Shown in pieces: positions 19,235-28,264 of a stretch of DNA of 51,212 nt. The notes under the pieces are model-generated. The model had not been told where the DNA came from, searched no databases, and saw only the letters and a program-made list of their open reading frames with translations. The DNA is from an uncultured Woeseiaceae bacterium (GTDB lineage Bacteria > Pseudomonadota > Gammaproteobacteria > Steroidobacterales > Woeseiaceae): positions 1 through 51,212 of the forward strand of contig CALZMQ010000021.1 of assembly GCA_945788625.1 (NCBI GenBank), given 5' to 3'. Position 1 is the first letter of the stretch, and each line of letters begins with the position of its first letter. The position numbers and the translations under genes were made by a program.

Positions 19235-20479
19235 ATGATCAACCCTGTCGAACTCTTCGTCGGGCTGCGCTACCTACGGGCCAAGCGGCGCACCCGATTC
19301 GTGTCTTTTATCACGCTGATTTCCCTCGTCGGGATCGCGCTGGGCGTCGCCGCACTGATCGTCATTCTCTCCGTAATGAACGGCTTCGAAGGTGAGCTGC
19401 GCAACCGGCTCCTCAGTATGTCCGCACATGGCAGCGTGACGGGTAGCGAAGGCGTTATCGAGGACTGGGAGGCGCTCGCCGAGGCGGTCGATTCGGAGCC
19501 CGGCGTGTCCGCGTCAGCACCGTTCGTCCAGATGGAGGGAATGATCCAGTCCGGTCGCGACCTCCATGCTGTGCTGGTACACGGCGTCGACCCCGACTAC
19601 GAGAATCGCCTGTCCGGCGACCTGATCAACATGGTCGAAGGCGATCTGGGTGCGTTGCAGCCCGGCAGCCGAAGCATCATTCTCGGCCGCATTCTCGCCT
19701 ATGATCTCGGTGCCCGGATTGGCGACGGTGTAGTACTGCTCGTTCCTCGCCCCGTCGGCGACGGTACGCTGGAGCCGTTACTGGAGCGGTTTGTTTTGCG
19801 CGGCGTATTTGAAGCGGGCCTGCAGGATCACGACGGCGTCCTTGCGCTCGTGCACGTTGCCGACGCGTCGGCAATCCAGGCACTCGACGGGGCAGTGAAC
19901 TCGATTCGCTTTCGGGCCGATGACGTCATGGCCGCGCCCGCAATTGCAACAGCTTTGCAGACGCGGCTGGGCGACACCGTCACCAGCAGCGACTGGACCG
20001 TCGAAAACGCCAGCTACTTCCGTGCGATTCGCATCGAGAAGATGATGATGTCGTTGATACTCTCGTTGATCATCGGCGTCGCCGCGTTCAATATCGTGGC
20101 CAGCCTTGTCATGGTCGTTACCGACAAGACCACCGATATCGCCGTATTGCGGACGCTGGGCATGGGTCCGAACGGCGTGGTGCGCGTGTTTTTCGTGCAA
20201 GGCGCACTGATCGGCTGGGCCGGGGTTGTGATCGGCGTACTACTGGGTATCGTGCTGGCCGTCAATGTACCCGTGATTGTGCCGTTTCTCGAGCAGCTCG
20301 TCGGATTCCAGATCATGCCCGGTGACGTTTACTACGTGACGCGCATTCCTTCCGAGCTGGAATGGAGAGATGTGGCGACTATTTCGCTTGCCGCACTTGT
20401 ACTTACATCGCTGGCCACGTTATACCCGGCCCGGCGGGCGGCGCTGGTGAATCCCGCCGCAGCGCTGCGATACGAGTAG
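19235..20479 (+). CDS. lolC: Lipoprotein-releasing ABC transporter permease LolC/E
   Basis: Inner-membrane subunit of the LolCDE complex, which extracts lipoproteins from the inner membrane for LolA. The N-terminus (FVGLRYLRAKRRTRFVSFITLISLVGI split across the first membrane helix) is the family signature. A large periplasmic domain (about 50-265) and three C-terminal membrane helices follow, including AAFNIVASLVMVVTDKTTDIAVLRTLG. 414 aa. It begins a three-gene set with a second LolC/E subunit and LolD. Which of the two is functionally C or E cannot be settled by eye. Confidence 0.93.
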   Translation: MINPVELFVGLRYLRAKRRTRFVSFITLISLVGIALGVAALIVILSVMNGFEGELRNRLLSMSAHGSVTGSEGVIEDWEALAEAVDSEPGVSASAPFVQMEGMIQSGRDLHAVLVHGVDPDYENRLSGDLINMVEGDLGALQPGSRSIILGRILAYDLGARIGDGVVLLVPRPVGDGTLEPLLERFVLRGVFEAGLQDHDGVLALVHVADASAIQALDGAVNSIRFRADDVMAAPAIATALQTRLGDTVTSSDWTVENASYFRAIRIEKMMMSLILSLIIGVAAFNIVASLVMVVTDKTTDIAVLRTLGMGPNGVVRVFFVQGALIGWAGVVIGVLLGIVLAVNVPVIVPFLEQLVGFQIMPGDVYYVTRIPSELEWRDVATISLAALVLTSLATLYPARRAALVNPAAALRYE

Positions 20480-20484
20480 CAACG

Positions 20485-21732
20485 ATGGGCACGAGCTATG
20501 AAACCTGGATAGGCAACCGCTACGTGCGCTCGCGGAGCAGCAACAGCTTCGTGTCCCTAATTTCCGCTATCTCCATGCTGGGTATTGCGATCGCCGTGAC
20601 CGTGCTGATCGTGGTGATGTCGGTCGTAAACGGCTTCGAGCGCGAGCTCAAGGACAGGTTGCTCGCCATGACCTCACACGCCAGCATCGAGAACGTTGAC
20701 GGCGAGCTCACGACCTCGGAATCGCTGATCGAAACGGCCATCAGGAATCCTCGCGTGCGCGCTGCGGCACCGTACGTCGATGGCCAGGCCTTGCTCGTAT
20801 TCGAGAAGCAACTCAGTGGCGCCGAGCTGCGCGGCATCGAACCGCAACTCGAAGCCGACGTGTCGGGTATCGGTGGCGTGATGCAGGAAGGCAGTCTGGA
20901 TGACCTTGCCGCGGGTGGGTTCAAGATTGTACTCGGCGTCGAACTCGCCGATGCACTCCGGGTCGGCGTCGGCGACAAGGTGACCGTAACGCTCGCCCAG
21001 GGCAGGGTGACGCCTGCAGGCATTCTGCCGAGGACCAAGCGATTTACAGTCAGTGGCCTGTACAGGGTCGGCATGTATGAGTTCGACCGGCGCCTTGCGT
21101 TCGTCAACATCGGAGACGCGCAAAAGCTGTATCGCAAAAAGGACACGGTCACTGGCGTTCGCCTCGCCGTCACCGAGATCTACGAAGCCCCGGCGATCGT
21201 CCGTGAAGTGGCGCTCGATCACGGGGAACTCGTACTCGTTAGTGACTGGACGCGCCGGCACGTCAACTTCTTTCGCTCGATACAGATTACCAAGTCGATT
21301 TTGTTCGTGATCCTGCTGATGGTCATTGCCGTGGCTGCATTCAATATCGTGTCGACGCTGGTCATGGTTGTGAAAGACAAACAGGCGGATATTGCGATAC
21401 TGCGCACCGTGGGCGCGCGTCCGGCGGGCATACTCCGGGTATTCGTTACGCAAGGCAGCATCATCGGCGTTGCCGGCACGCTTGCCGGTATTGCTTTCGG
21501 TGTCTTGCTGGCATTGAATCTCGAACCGATAGTCGGTTTTTTCGAATCCGCGCTCGGCATCAAGTTTCTCGCCGCAGACGTCTATTTCATCAGCGACCTG
21601 CCATCGGAGTTGCGTTACGGCGATGTCGCCAGAATCGCCGTCATTGCGCTGGCGCTTGCGTTGATTTCCACATTGTACCCGGCATGGGTCGCTGCCAAGA
21701 CGGCCCCGGCGGAGGCCCTGAGATATGACTGA
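20485..21732 (+). CDS. lolE: Lipoprotein-releasing ABC transporter permease LolE/C
   Basis: Second permease subunit, a paralogue of the preceding gene with the same layout: membrane helix with SLISAISMLGIAIAVTVLIV, periplasmic domain, and three C-terminal helices including AAFNIVSTLVMVVKDKQADIAILRTVGA. The start at 20485 lies 5 bases past the previous stop; the open frame extends further upstream but only inside the neighbour. 415 aa. Its last eight bases overlap lolD. With lolC it would form a heterodimeric LolCDE complex. Confidence 0.93.
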   Translation: MGTSYETWIGNRYVRSRSSNSFVSLISAISMLGIAIAVTVLIVVMSVVNGFERELKDRLLAMTSHASIENVDGELTTSESLIETAIRNPRVRAAAPYVDGQALLVFEKQLSGAELRGIEPQLEADVSGIGGVMQEGSLDDLAAGGFKIVLGVELADALRVGVGDKVTVTLAQGRVTPAGILPRTKRFTVSGLYRVGMYEFDRRLAFVNIGDAQKLYRKKDTVTGVRLAVTEIYEAPAIVREVALDHGELVLVSDWTRRHVNFFRSIQITKSILFVILLMVIAVAAFNIVSTLVMVVKDKQADIAILRTVGARPAGILRVFVTQGSIIGVAGTLAGIAFGVLLALNLEPIVGFFESALGIKFLAADVYFISDLPSELRYGDVARIAVIALALALISTLYPAWVAAKTAPAEALRYD

Positions 21733-22441
21733 TCATGCAACGCTTGCTGCCACTCGATCCGGGCGGCCCGTTCTGGAATGCCGCAATGTCGTGCGCCGTT
21801 TCCGCGAGGGTGCTTCCACGCTTGAAGTCCTGCGCGGCGTAAATCTCTCAGTCCAGCCGGCGGAACGCCTGGCGATCATCGGCTCGTCCGGCTCGGGTAA
21901 GACAACGTTGCTGCAGATCATGGGTGGGCTCGATGAGCCGAATGACGGCGAAGTACACGTGGATGGCAAGCCGATGCATGGCACCGACGAATCGGCCAAG
22001 GGCGATTTACGCAATCGCTACATCGGTTTCGTGTACCAGTTTCACCACCTGCTACCCGAATTTACGGCGGAAGAAAACGTCGCTATGCCCTTGCTGATTC
22101 GCCGCACGTCAAAGCCGGTCGCGCTACGGCAGGCACGCGACTTGCTGGAACGGGTCGGGCTCGGTGAGCGGCTGACGCACAAACCGGGCGAATTGTCGGG
22201 CGGCGAGCGCCAGCGTGCCGCCGTCGCGCGTGCACTGATCACGCGGCCGCAGCTGGTGCTCGCGGATGAGCCGACCGGTAATCTCGATGCCGGTAACGGT
22301 GAACACGTTCTCAAGCTCATGCTGGAATTGAACCGCGAACTACAAACCAGCCTGGTCATTGTTACGCACGATCATTCCATCGCAAATCGCATGGACCGAA
22401 TCCTGGAACTCGAGAACGGCGTACTGCGCAAATCAGCCTGA
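21725..22441 (+). CDS. lolD: Lipoprotein-releasing ABC transporter ATPase LolD
   Basis: Cytoplasmic ATPase of the Lol exporter. Walker A (GSSGSGKTTLLQ), Q-loop region (YQFHHLLPEFTAEENV, typical of LolD/MacB ATPases), ABC signature (LSGGERQRAAVARAL), Walker B (LVLADEPTGNLD) and the switch His (IVTHDHS) are all intact. 238 aa, standard length. Its start overlaps lolE by eight bases. Confidence 0.96.
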   Translation: MTDHATLAATRSGRPVLECRNVVRRFREGASTLEVLRGVNLSVQPAERLAIIGSSGSGKTTLLQIMGGLDEPNDGEVHVDGKPMHGTDESAKGDLRNRYIGFVYQFHHLLPEFTAEENVAMPLLIRRTSKPVALRQARDLLERVGLGERLTHKPGELSGGERQRAAVARALITRPQLVLADEPTGNLDAGNGEHVLKLMLELNRELQTSLVIVTHDHSIANRMDRILELENGVLRKSA

Positions 22442-22963
22442 ATCGCGATCGCGGCGGCTACTGCGCTTGCGCGCCTTGTAGTCCGCTATAGAGTAGCGCC
22501 AGAACAGGTCCAGTGTGACATAGCCGACGAGGGCCGCCGCCCCCCCCAGCAACACGCTGCCGAGCAGCATGGGCTGCCAGATCTCAACGAACGTATGCGT
22601 GACCCAGTCGAGCGACATCTCGAACCCGAACGGACGTTCCTCCATTCCCAGCAGCGCCGATCCGAGCTGATAGGCAAGATAATACATCGGCCCTACCGTC
22701 AGTGGATTGCTGACCCAGGTCGAAATTGCCGCAACCGGGATGTTGATGCGCAGGGCGAGGGCTCCAAGGGCGGCTCCCAGCGTATGTCCCGGAAACGGCA
22801 GGAACGAGATGAACAGGCCGAGGGCGAACGCGGGAACGACCCAGCGGCGCCTGATGCCCCATAGCCGATGATCGTGCAGCAAGTGCCGGAACGGCGTCAT
22901 GAACCACTGCTCGGTCATGCGGTGGCGTTTGAACGCGAATTTCCGAAAAAAGCGTCTTGGCAT
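22433..22963 (-). CDS. DUF2062 family membrane protein
   Basis: Function unknown. The protein has the DUF2062 pattern: basic N-terminus, then hydrophobic stretches around residues 44-66 (VVPAFALGLFISFLPFPG), 70-95 and 130-155, with the signature STWVSNPLTVGPMYY in between. 176 aa. It is convergent with lolD (nine-base overlap) and divergent from comEC, the same neighbourhood seen in pseudomonads. Probably an inner-membrane protein; no activity can be assigned. Confidence 0.85.
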   Translation of the reverse strand: MPRRFFRKFAFKRHRMTEQWFMTPFRHLLHDHRLWGIRRRWVVPAFALGLFISFLPFPGHTLGAALGALALRINIPVAAISTWVSNPLTVGPMYYLAYQLGSALLGMEERPFGFEMSLDWVTHTFVEIWQPMLLGSVLLGGAAALVGYVTLDLFWRYSIADYKARKRSSRRDRDSG

Positions 22964-23016
22964 TGACTGGTTGTCCGGTTTTCATGGCGAGTGCCGACTA
23001 ACGACGTCAACATCTC

Positions 23017-25314
23017 ATGATCTGGGCCTGCCTACTGACGATCGCAGGCGGCTATGCGGCGCAGCATAGCAGGGTGACGCTATGCTCGGACTCCTGCAAG
23101 CTGCTATTAGTTGCATCCATAGTCTTGCTCACCTGGCCGAAAACCCGGTACCCGGGATGGCTGTTGCTCGGATTCGCACTTTTCATGCAGGCCGGTCAGG
23201 CCGTCATCGATGCGCGGCTGCAGAAGGAGTTTGCGTCTGACAGCCTTTTGACACAGGTTCGCGTCGTCGATTTTCCCCGGCGCTCGGGCCGGTCGCTCGT
23301 AATGACGGTGACCCCGCTGGCGGACCGGCGCTTGCCGCCACGCTCCAGGGTGAGTTGGTTCGAGCCGGCGACGGCTCCGAGAATTGGCGACGTCTGGGAA
23401 TTGGAGGTGCGGCTGCAGAGGCCGCGCGGCAACAGCAACCCCGGCGTGTTCGATTACGAAGCGTGGGCATTCCGGCAGCGCATTCATGCGACCGGTTATG
23501 TCGTCGGCGGCAAGCGAAATCGGCGGCTGCAGAAGGGGACCGAGCCAATCGTGGACAGCCTCAGGCGCGACTTCGTCGCGCGTTCGGTTGCTGCGGCCGA
23601 ATCGCCCGAAACAGCCGCGGTTCTCGCGGCGGTTGGTGTCGGTGCTCGCCACCTGCTCACGAGGCGCCAATGGGATCACTACGCGCGCTCGGGCACAAGC
23701 CACCTGATGGCGATCTCCGGCTTGCACATAGGGCTCGCCGGCAGTGTAGTTTTCCTGCTGGCGTGCGGCGTAATCAGTGTCCTGCGGATTTTCGACAATA
23801 GTTATCTGGCGGCGATAGCAGTCAGCGTCGCGGCGGCGGCCGCCTACGCTGCTGTGTCGGGATTCGGGGTGCCGGCGCAGCGCGCGTCGCTGATGCTGAC
23901 GCTGGCTTCGATCGCGTTGCTTCGCCGCCGGCACATCGATTCGACTGCCATCATCCTGGTCGCGGCCCTGTCCGTTTACGTGCTGGACCCGATTGCCACG
24001 ATGACGCCCGGATTCAATCTCTCGTTCGCTGCCGTGGGCCTGTTGCTGTGGCTTGCCCGCCGGCGGCAGGCCGGGACAAAGGCGCAAACGATCCTCGGCC
24101 GTCTGACTCGCCGCTTTCGGCAACTGATCACCATGCAGCTGTTCCTCATGCTCGGGCTAATGCCGCTGACCGTGCTCGTGTTTCAACGCATCGCGTACCT
24201 GGCGACGCCGATCAATCTCGTGGCCGTGCCGTTGTTCAGCATTTTCACGGTGCCGATGGTGCTCGCCGGCCTGGTGCTGGCGGGATTCGAGGGCCCGCTC
24301 GGCACCGGTGCCCTGCGCGCCGCGGCCGTGAGTGTCGAGTGGCTGTCAATACTGATCGATGCAGCTATGCGGCTGCCGTACACGGACCTGCCAATTGCGG
24401 CAATCACGGGGCGTGGCTGGTTGCTGGTGTGCCTCCCGGCACTCTGGGTGCTGCTGCCGAAGGGCTGGCCTGGTCGCAGCCTGGCATTGCTGGCCGTGCC
24501 TGCGCTGCTCCTGCACGCGCCCAGGGCGCCCGACGCAGGTTGCGTCGATGCACACGTTCTCGACGTTGGTCAGGGCCTCGCCGTGGTGTTGCAGACCCGG
24601 ACAACGGTCCTGGTGTTCGATACGGGCGCGTCATTCCGCGGAGGCGGCAGCGCGGCGGAACGCGTCGTCATTCCCTTCTTGAAGTCGCGTGGCATGCGAT
24701 CCGTGGACTGGTTGCTGGTCTCGCACGCCGACATCGATCACAGCGGTGGCGTATCCGCTCTGCATCGATACGCCAGGGTTGCAACCACACTCGCTGGCGA
24801 GCCCTTGCAGAACGGTCCGCAGGCCTCGATAGCATGCCGCCGGGGGCAGCGATGGGATGCGGACGGCGTTCGTTTCAGCGTTTTGCATCCGAGTTCGAGC
24901 AAGCTACGCACCGGCAACGACGCGTCGTGCGTATTGCTGGTCGAGGCGGGCGCCTACCGGCTGCTGCTGACGGGCGACATCGAGACGGATGCCGAGCGCG
25001 AGATCCTGCAGGGATTCAAGCCGGCGGCGGTCGATATCGTGGTCGTCCCGCACCATGGCAGCCTGACGTCGTCGAGTGTACCGTTCGTCGACGCCCTGGG
25101 ACCCGTCGTCGCCATCGTATCGGCCGGTTACGGCAATCGCTGGGGCTTCCCCAAGCCCGCTGTCGTGCAACGCTGGCGGGCCGCCGGCGCCGCTGTGGCC
25201 GACACCGCGACGGCCGGCGCCGTGAGCCTGCGCATGTGTGCCGATGACGGAATTCGTGCATTGCGCCGAGACCGTCACGAACGCCGTCGATTCTGGCGTG
25301 CAGGCCCGGGCTAG
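23017..25314 (+). CDS. comEC: ComEC/Rec2 DNA-uptake channel
   Basis: Inner-membrane channel through which single-stranded DNA enters during natural transformation. The order is N-terminal DUF4131-like domain (about 1-180), polytopic Competence domain (about 195-470, beginning near HYARSGTSHLMAISGLHIGL), and a C-terminal metallo-beta-lactamase-like domain (about 505-765) with HADIDHSGG and HHGSLTSS motifs. 765 aa. The intact metal-binding motif suggests a functional nuclease-like domain. Other competence genes are not in the window, so natural transformability is inference. Confidence 0.93.
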   Translation: MIWACLLTIAGGYAAQHSRVTLCSDSCKLLLVASIVLLTWPKTRYPGWLLLGFALFMQAGQAVIDARLQKEFASDSLLTQVRVVDFPRRSGRSLVMTVTPLADRRLPPRSRVSWFEPATAPRIGDVWELEVRLQRPRGNSNPGVFDYEAWAFRQRIHATGYVVGGKRNRRLQKGTEPIVDSLRRDFVARSVAAAESPETAAVLAAVGVGARHLLTRRQWDHYARSGTSHLMAISGLHIGLAGSVVFLLACGVISVLRIFDNSYLAAIAVSVAAAAAYAAVSGFGVPAQRASLMLTLASIALLRRRHIDSTAIILVAALSVYVLDPIATMTPGFNLSFAAVGLLLWLARRRQAGTKAQTILGRLTRRFRQLITMQLFLMLGLMPLTVLVFQRIAYLATPINLVAVPLFSIFTVPMVLAGLVLAGFEGPLGTGALRAAAVSVEWLSILIDAAMRLPYTDLPIAAITGRGWLLVCLPALWVLLPKGWPGRSLALLAVPALLLHAPRAPDAGCVDAHVLDVGQGLAVVLQTRTTVLVFDTGASFRGGGSAAERVVIPFLKSRGMRSVDWLLVSHADIDHSGGVSALHRYARVATTLAGEPLQNGPQASIACRRGQRWDADGVRFSVLHPSSSKLRTGNDASCVLLVEAGAYRLLLTGDIETDAEREILQGFKPAAVDIVVVPHHGSLTSSSVPFVDALGPVVAIVSAGYGNRWGFPKPAVVQRWRAAGAAVADTATAGAVSLRMCADDGIRALRRDRHERRRFWRAGPG

Positions 25315-25397
25315 CCGACTCAAAAAGCGCGCCGTATTGCGAGAATTTTGTGCGTGGTCGCTGTATATTTCATTTTTCCTTCCACGGTCGGGCCTTT

Positions 25398-26012
25398 ATG
25401 GTTGAGATAGTCAAATCCGGCGGCTACCTGATGGCGCCAATCATCATTTGCGCCATCGTCGCCATGGGTATCATTCTCGAGAGATTCTGGACGCTGCAAC
25501 AGAAGCGGGTCATTCCGGAAGATCTGACCAGTAAGGTCTGGGGCTGGGTAAAGAAAGACCAGTTGGACCAGAAGCAGATCCAGACCCTGCACCAGGGGTC
25601 CGCCCTCGGCCAGATTCTCGCAGCCGGGCTGATCAACCGCGACCGTGAGCGCAGCGTATTGAAAGACGCCATTGAGGATACGGGCAGACACGTCGTGCAC
25701 GAACTCGAGCGTTACCTGGAAATGCTGGGCACCGTTGCCGCGGTCTCGCCATTGCTCGGCCTGCTGGGCACCGTTATCGGCATGGTGAAGGTGTTTACAG
25801 CGATTACGACGCATGGTGTCGGCAATCCCACCGTTCTTGCCGGGGGTATCGCCGAGGCACTGATTACGACGGCGGCGGGACTGACCGTGGCAATTCCCGC
25901 GCTCATCGGCTATCGCTATTACCGGACCCGTGTGGATACGCTGGTGGTCGACATGGAGAAAGAGGCGATCAAGCTGGTTGAGGCATTGCACCGCCGCAGT
26001 GCGAAAGGTTAG
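25398..26012 (+). CDS. exbB: ExbB/TolQ-family proton channel protein
   Basis: Inner-membrane proton-channel subunit of the MotA/TolQ/ExbB family. One N-terminal membrane helix (YLMAPIIICAIVAMGIILER), a cytoplasmic loop, and two C-terminal helices with the signature VSPLLGLLGTVIGMVKVF are visible. 204 aa. The start at 25398 is chosen over an upstream frame because it gives the usual short N-terminus. It is followed by exbD, with no tonB alongside. Its place between comEC and msbA-lpxK is conserved in pseudomonads; the energised partner is not known. Confidence 0.92.
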   Translation: MVEIVKSGGYLMAPIIICAIVAMGIILERFWTLQQKRVIPEDLTSKVWGWVKKDQLDQKQIQTLHQGSALGQILAAGLINRDRERSVLKDAIEDTGRHVVHELERYLEMLGTVAAVSPLLGLLGTVIGMVKVFTAITTHGVGNPTVLAGGIAEALITTAAGLTVAIPALIGYRYYRTRVDTLVVDMEKEAIKLVEALHRRSAKG

Positions 26013-26063
26013 CCATGAAATTCCCGGAGGCGCGACGGCGTCGCGCCAGGAGAGGATAGCGCA

Positions 26064-26486
26064 ATGAAGCTGAGCCTGCGGCCACGCGCACAACCCGAAG
26101 TCAACCTGACGTCGTTGATTGATGTCGTGTTGCTGCTGCTGATCTTCTTCATGGTGTCGACGAGTTTCGTCAAGCAGTCGCAGATTGCAATTCGCCTGCC
26201 GGAGGCGGACAGCGCGACATTCGTCGAGGAGCCGCCGCAACAGATCGACATCATGATCACCGAAGCCGGCACCTACCTCGTCAACGGTCGCGAGCTCATC
26301 AACAACCGTCCCGAGACGATTCGCAATGCCTTGCAGAAGGTTTCGGCCGGCAGCAACGATCTACCGCTTACGATCAGCGCCGATGCGAACGCCAAGCACC
26401 AGCACGTCGTTACGGCAATGGATGTCGCCGGGCGCCTGGGATTCACTCAAATCAGCATTGCGACCGTCAACGATCCGGTCGAGTAG
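26064..26486 (+). CDS. exbD: ExbD/TolR-family protein
   Basis: Partner of the preceding proton channel. Short cytoplasmic N-terminus, one membrane helix with the key Asp (NLTSLIDVVLLLLIFFMVST), then a periplasmic domain of about 95 residues. 140 aa, normal for ExbD. The 51-base gap after exbB contains GGAG just before the start. Confidence 0.93.
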   Translation: MKLSLRPRAQPEVNLTSLIDVVLLLLIFFMVSTSFVKQSQIAIRLPEADSATFVEEPPQQIDIMITEAGTYLVNGRELINNRPETIRNALQKVSAGSNDLPLTISADANAKHQHVVTAMDVAGRLGFTQISIATVNDPVE

Positions 26487-26500
26487 CTGAGTACATTGCC

Positions 26501-28264
26501 TTGAATAAACGCATCGACCCTGAAGTTCGTGTCATTTACGCGAGGCTGTGGCACTACGTCACGCCGCACAAGCTAATCGGCTTTATCGCGATTGTCGGTA
26601 TGACGACGACGGCCGTGGTCGAAGCGGGCCTGGTTGCATTGCTGGCGCCGCTGACCGATGAAGCGCTCGTTGCCAAGCAACTCGAGTCGGTCAACTGGAT
26701 ACCTTATGCGTTCATGATCATATTCATCCTGCGCGGTATTTCCGGTTTCGCGACCGAGGCTTCGCTGGGCTGGATAGGCCGCCAGGTCATCAGCGACCTC
26801 AGGCGCCAGGTGTTCGACAAGTTCCTGACCCTGCCCACGCGCTTCTTCGACAATCAGGCGGCAGGGCCTTTGCTGTCGCGCATGACCTACAATGTCGAGA
26901 TGGTGGCCGAGTCGGTCACGAGTGTCGTCACTATCGCGGTGCGCGATGTCCTGACGGTCATTGCGGCTTTCTGCGTAATGATCTACTACAGTCCGAAACT
27001 GACGGTCTTTGTCCTCGTCCTGTTTCCAATCGTCGCGCTGCTCGTTCGATTGCTGGGCATCGCGTTTCGCCGTTACAGCGATCGTATCCAGGCTTCTGTC
27101 GGCGAGGTCACACAGGTGACTGACGAAGTCATACGCGGCAATCATGTCGTGAAGGCATTTGGCGGATACGACTACGAGCGCGCCCGCATCGACGAGGTCG
27201 ACGGGCGCAACCGCAATCAGAACCTGAAGCTGATCCGCGTGCGATCGCTCGGTGTGGCCGTGACACAGCTCGTGTTCGGCTTCGGCATCGCGATGGTCGT
27301 TTACTTCGCCGCCAGGGAATCGCTCCGGGACGCACTGACGGCGGGCGCCTTTATTGCGTTCTTCTCCGCAATGATGCTCATGTTGCAACCAGTGCGGCGC
27401 ATCACCAATGTCAATGCAACCCTGCAACGGGGTGTTGCAGGCGCCGACAGCCTGTTCACGATCATCGATGAGCAGGATGAAGAGAATACCGGGACGATCG
27501 AGATCGATCGTGTGCGGGGCGACGTCAGCTTCGAGAAGGTCAGTTTCTCTTACGGTGACGAGAACGGGACCGTACTCAGGGACATTGACATCGACCTGCC
27601 GGCCGGGAAGACGCTTGCGATCGTGGGCCACTCGGGCAGCGGTAAGTCGACGCTCGCAAGTTTGTTGCCGCGGTTTTACGAACCGGATTCCGGCGATATA
27701 CGGATCGACGGTGTTTCAATCCGCGATCTCACGTTGGCGAGCCTGCGCGACAACATCAGTCTCGTCACACAGGACGTCGTCCTGTTCAATGACACGATTG
27801 CGAACAACCTCGCCTACGGCCAGCTGAATACGCATTCGCACGAGGAATTGATGCGCGCCGCCGAAGCGGCGTATGTGCTCGAATTTGCGGACGAGTTGCC
27901 TGAGAAGCTCGAGACTATCGTCGGTGATCGTGGCGTGTTGTTGTCCGGGGGACAGCGGCAACGAATCGCAATTGGGCGCGCATTGCTGAAGAACGCGCCT
28001 ATCCTGATTCTCGATGAGGCCACCTCGTCGCTCGACACGCTTTCCGAGCGCCGCATCCAGGACGCGCTGAATGTCCTGATGGAAAACAGGACGACGCTCG
28101 TCATTGCGCACCGGTTGTCTACAGTGGAAAAGGCCGATCGCATTATCGTACTCGATGCCGGGCGCGTGGTTGAGACCGGCACGCACGAGGAGTTGCTGGC
28201 GAAAGGGGGTCAGTACGCGACCTTGTATCACATGCAGTTTGGCGTGGAGACTGGCGACGAGTGA
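26501..28264 (+). CDS. msbA: Lipid A export ATP-binding/permease protein MsbA
   Basis: Homodimeric ABC flippase that moves lipid A-core to the periplasmic leaflet. Residues 1-330 are a six-helix ABC type-1 membrane domain. The nucleotide-binding domain carries Walker A (GHSGSGKSTL, about 377-386), signature LLSGGQRQRIAIGRAL, Walker B ILILDEATSSLD and the switch His (IAHRLST). The start is TTG at 26501, in the usual position for an MsbA N-terminus; no in-frame ATG lies close by. 587 aa against 582 in E. coli. The end overlaps lpxK by four bases, supporting MsbA over other exporters. Confidence 0.93.
   Translation: MNKRIDPEVRVIYARLWHYVTPHKLIGFIAIVGMTTTAVVEAGLVALLAPLTDEALVAKQLESVNWIPYAFMIIFILRGISGFATEASLGWIGRQVISDLRRQVFDKFLTLPTRFFDNQAAGPLLSRMTYNVEMVAESVTSVVTIAVRDVLTVIAAFCVMIYYSPKLTVFVLVLFPIVALLVRLLGIAFRRYSDRIQASVGEVTQVTDEVIRGNHVVKAFGGYDYERARIDEVDGRNRNQNLKLIRVRSLGVAVTQLVFGFGIAMVVYFAARESLRDALTAGAFIAFFSAMMLMLQPVRRITNVNATLQRGVAGADSLFTIIDEQDEENTGTIEIDRVRGDVSFEKVSFSYGDENGTVLRDIDIDLPAGKTLAIVGHSGSGKSTLASLLPRFYEPDSGDIRIDGVSIRDLTLASLRDNISLVTQDVVLFNDTIANNLAYGQLNTHSHEELMRAAEAAYVLEFADELPEKLETIVGDRGVLLSGGQRQRIAIGRALLKNAPILILDEATSSLDTLSERRIQDALNVLMENRTTLVIAHRLSTVEKADRIIVLDAGRVVETGTHEELLAKGGQYATLYHMQFGVETGDE

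Noticed and set aside
23107..25247. Long frames of 338 and 399 codons overlapping comEC in other frames
   Set aside because: Composition is Arg/Ala/Gly-rich and they contain no recognisable domain, while comEC is complete and family-like across the same DNA.
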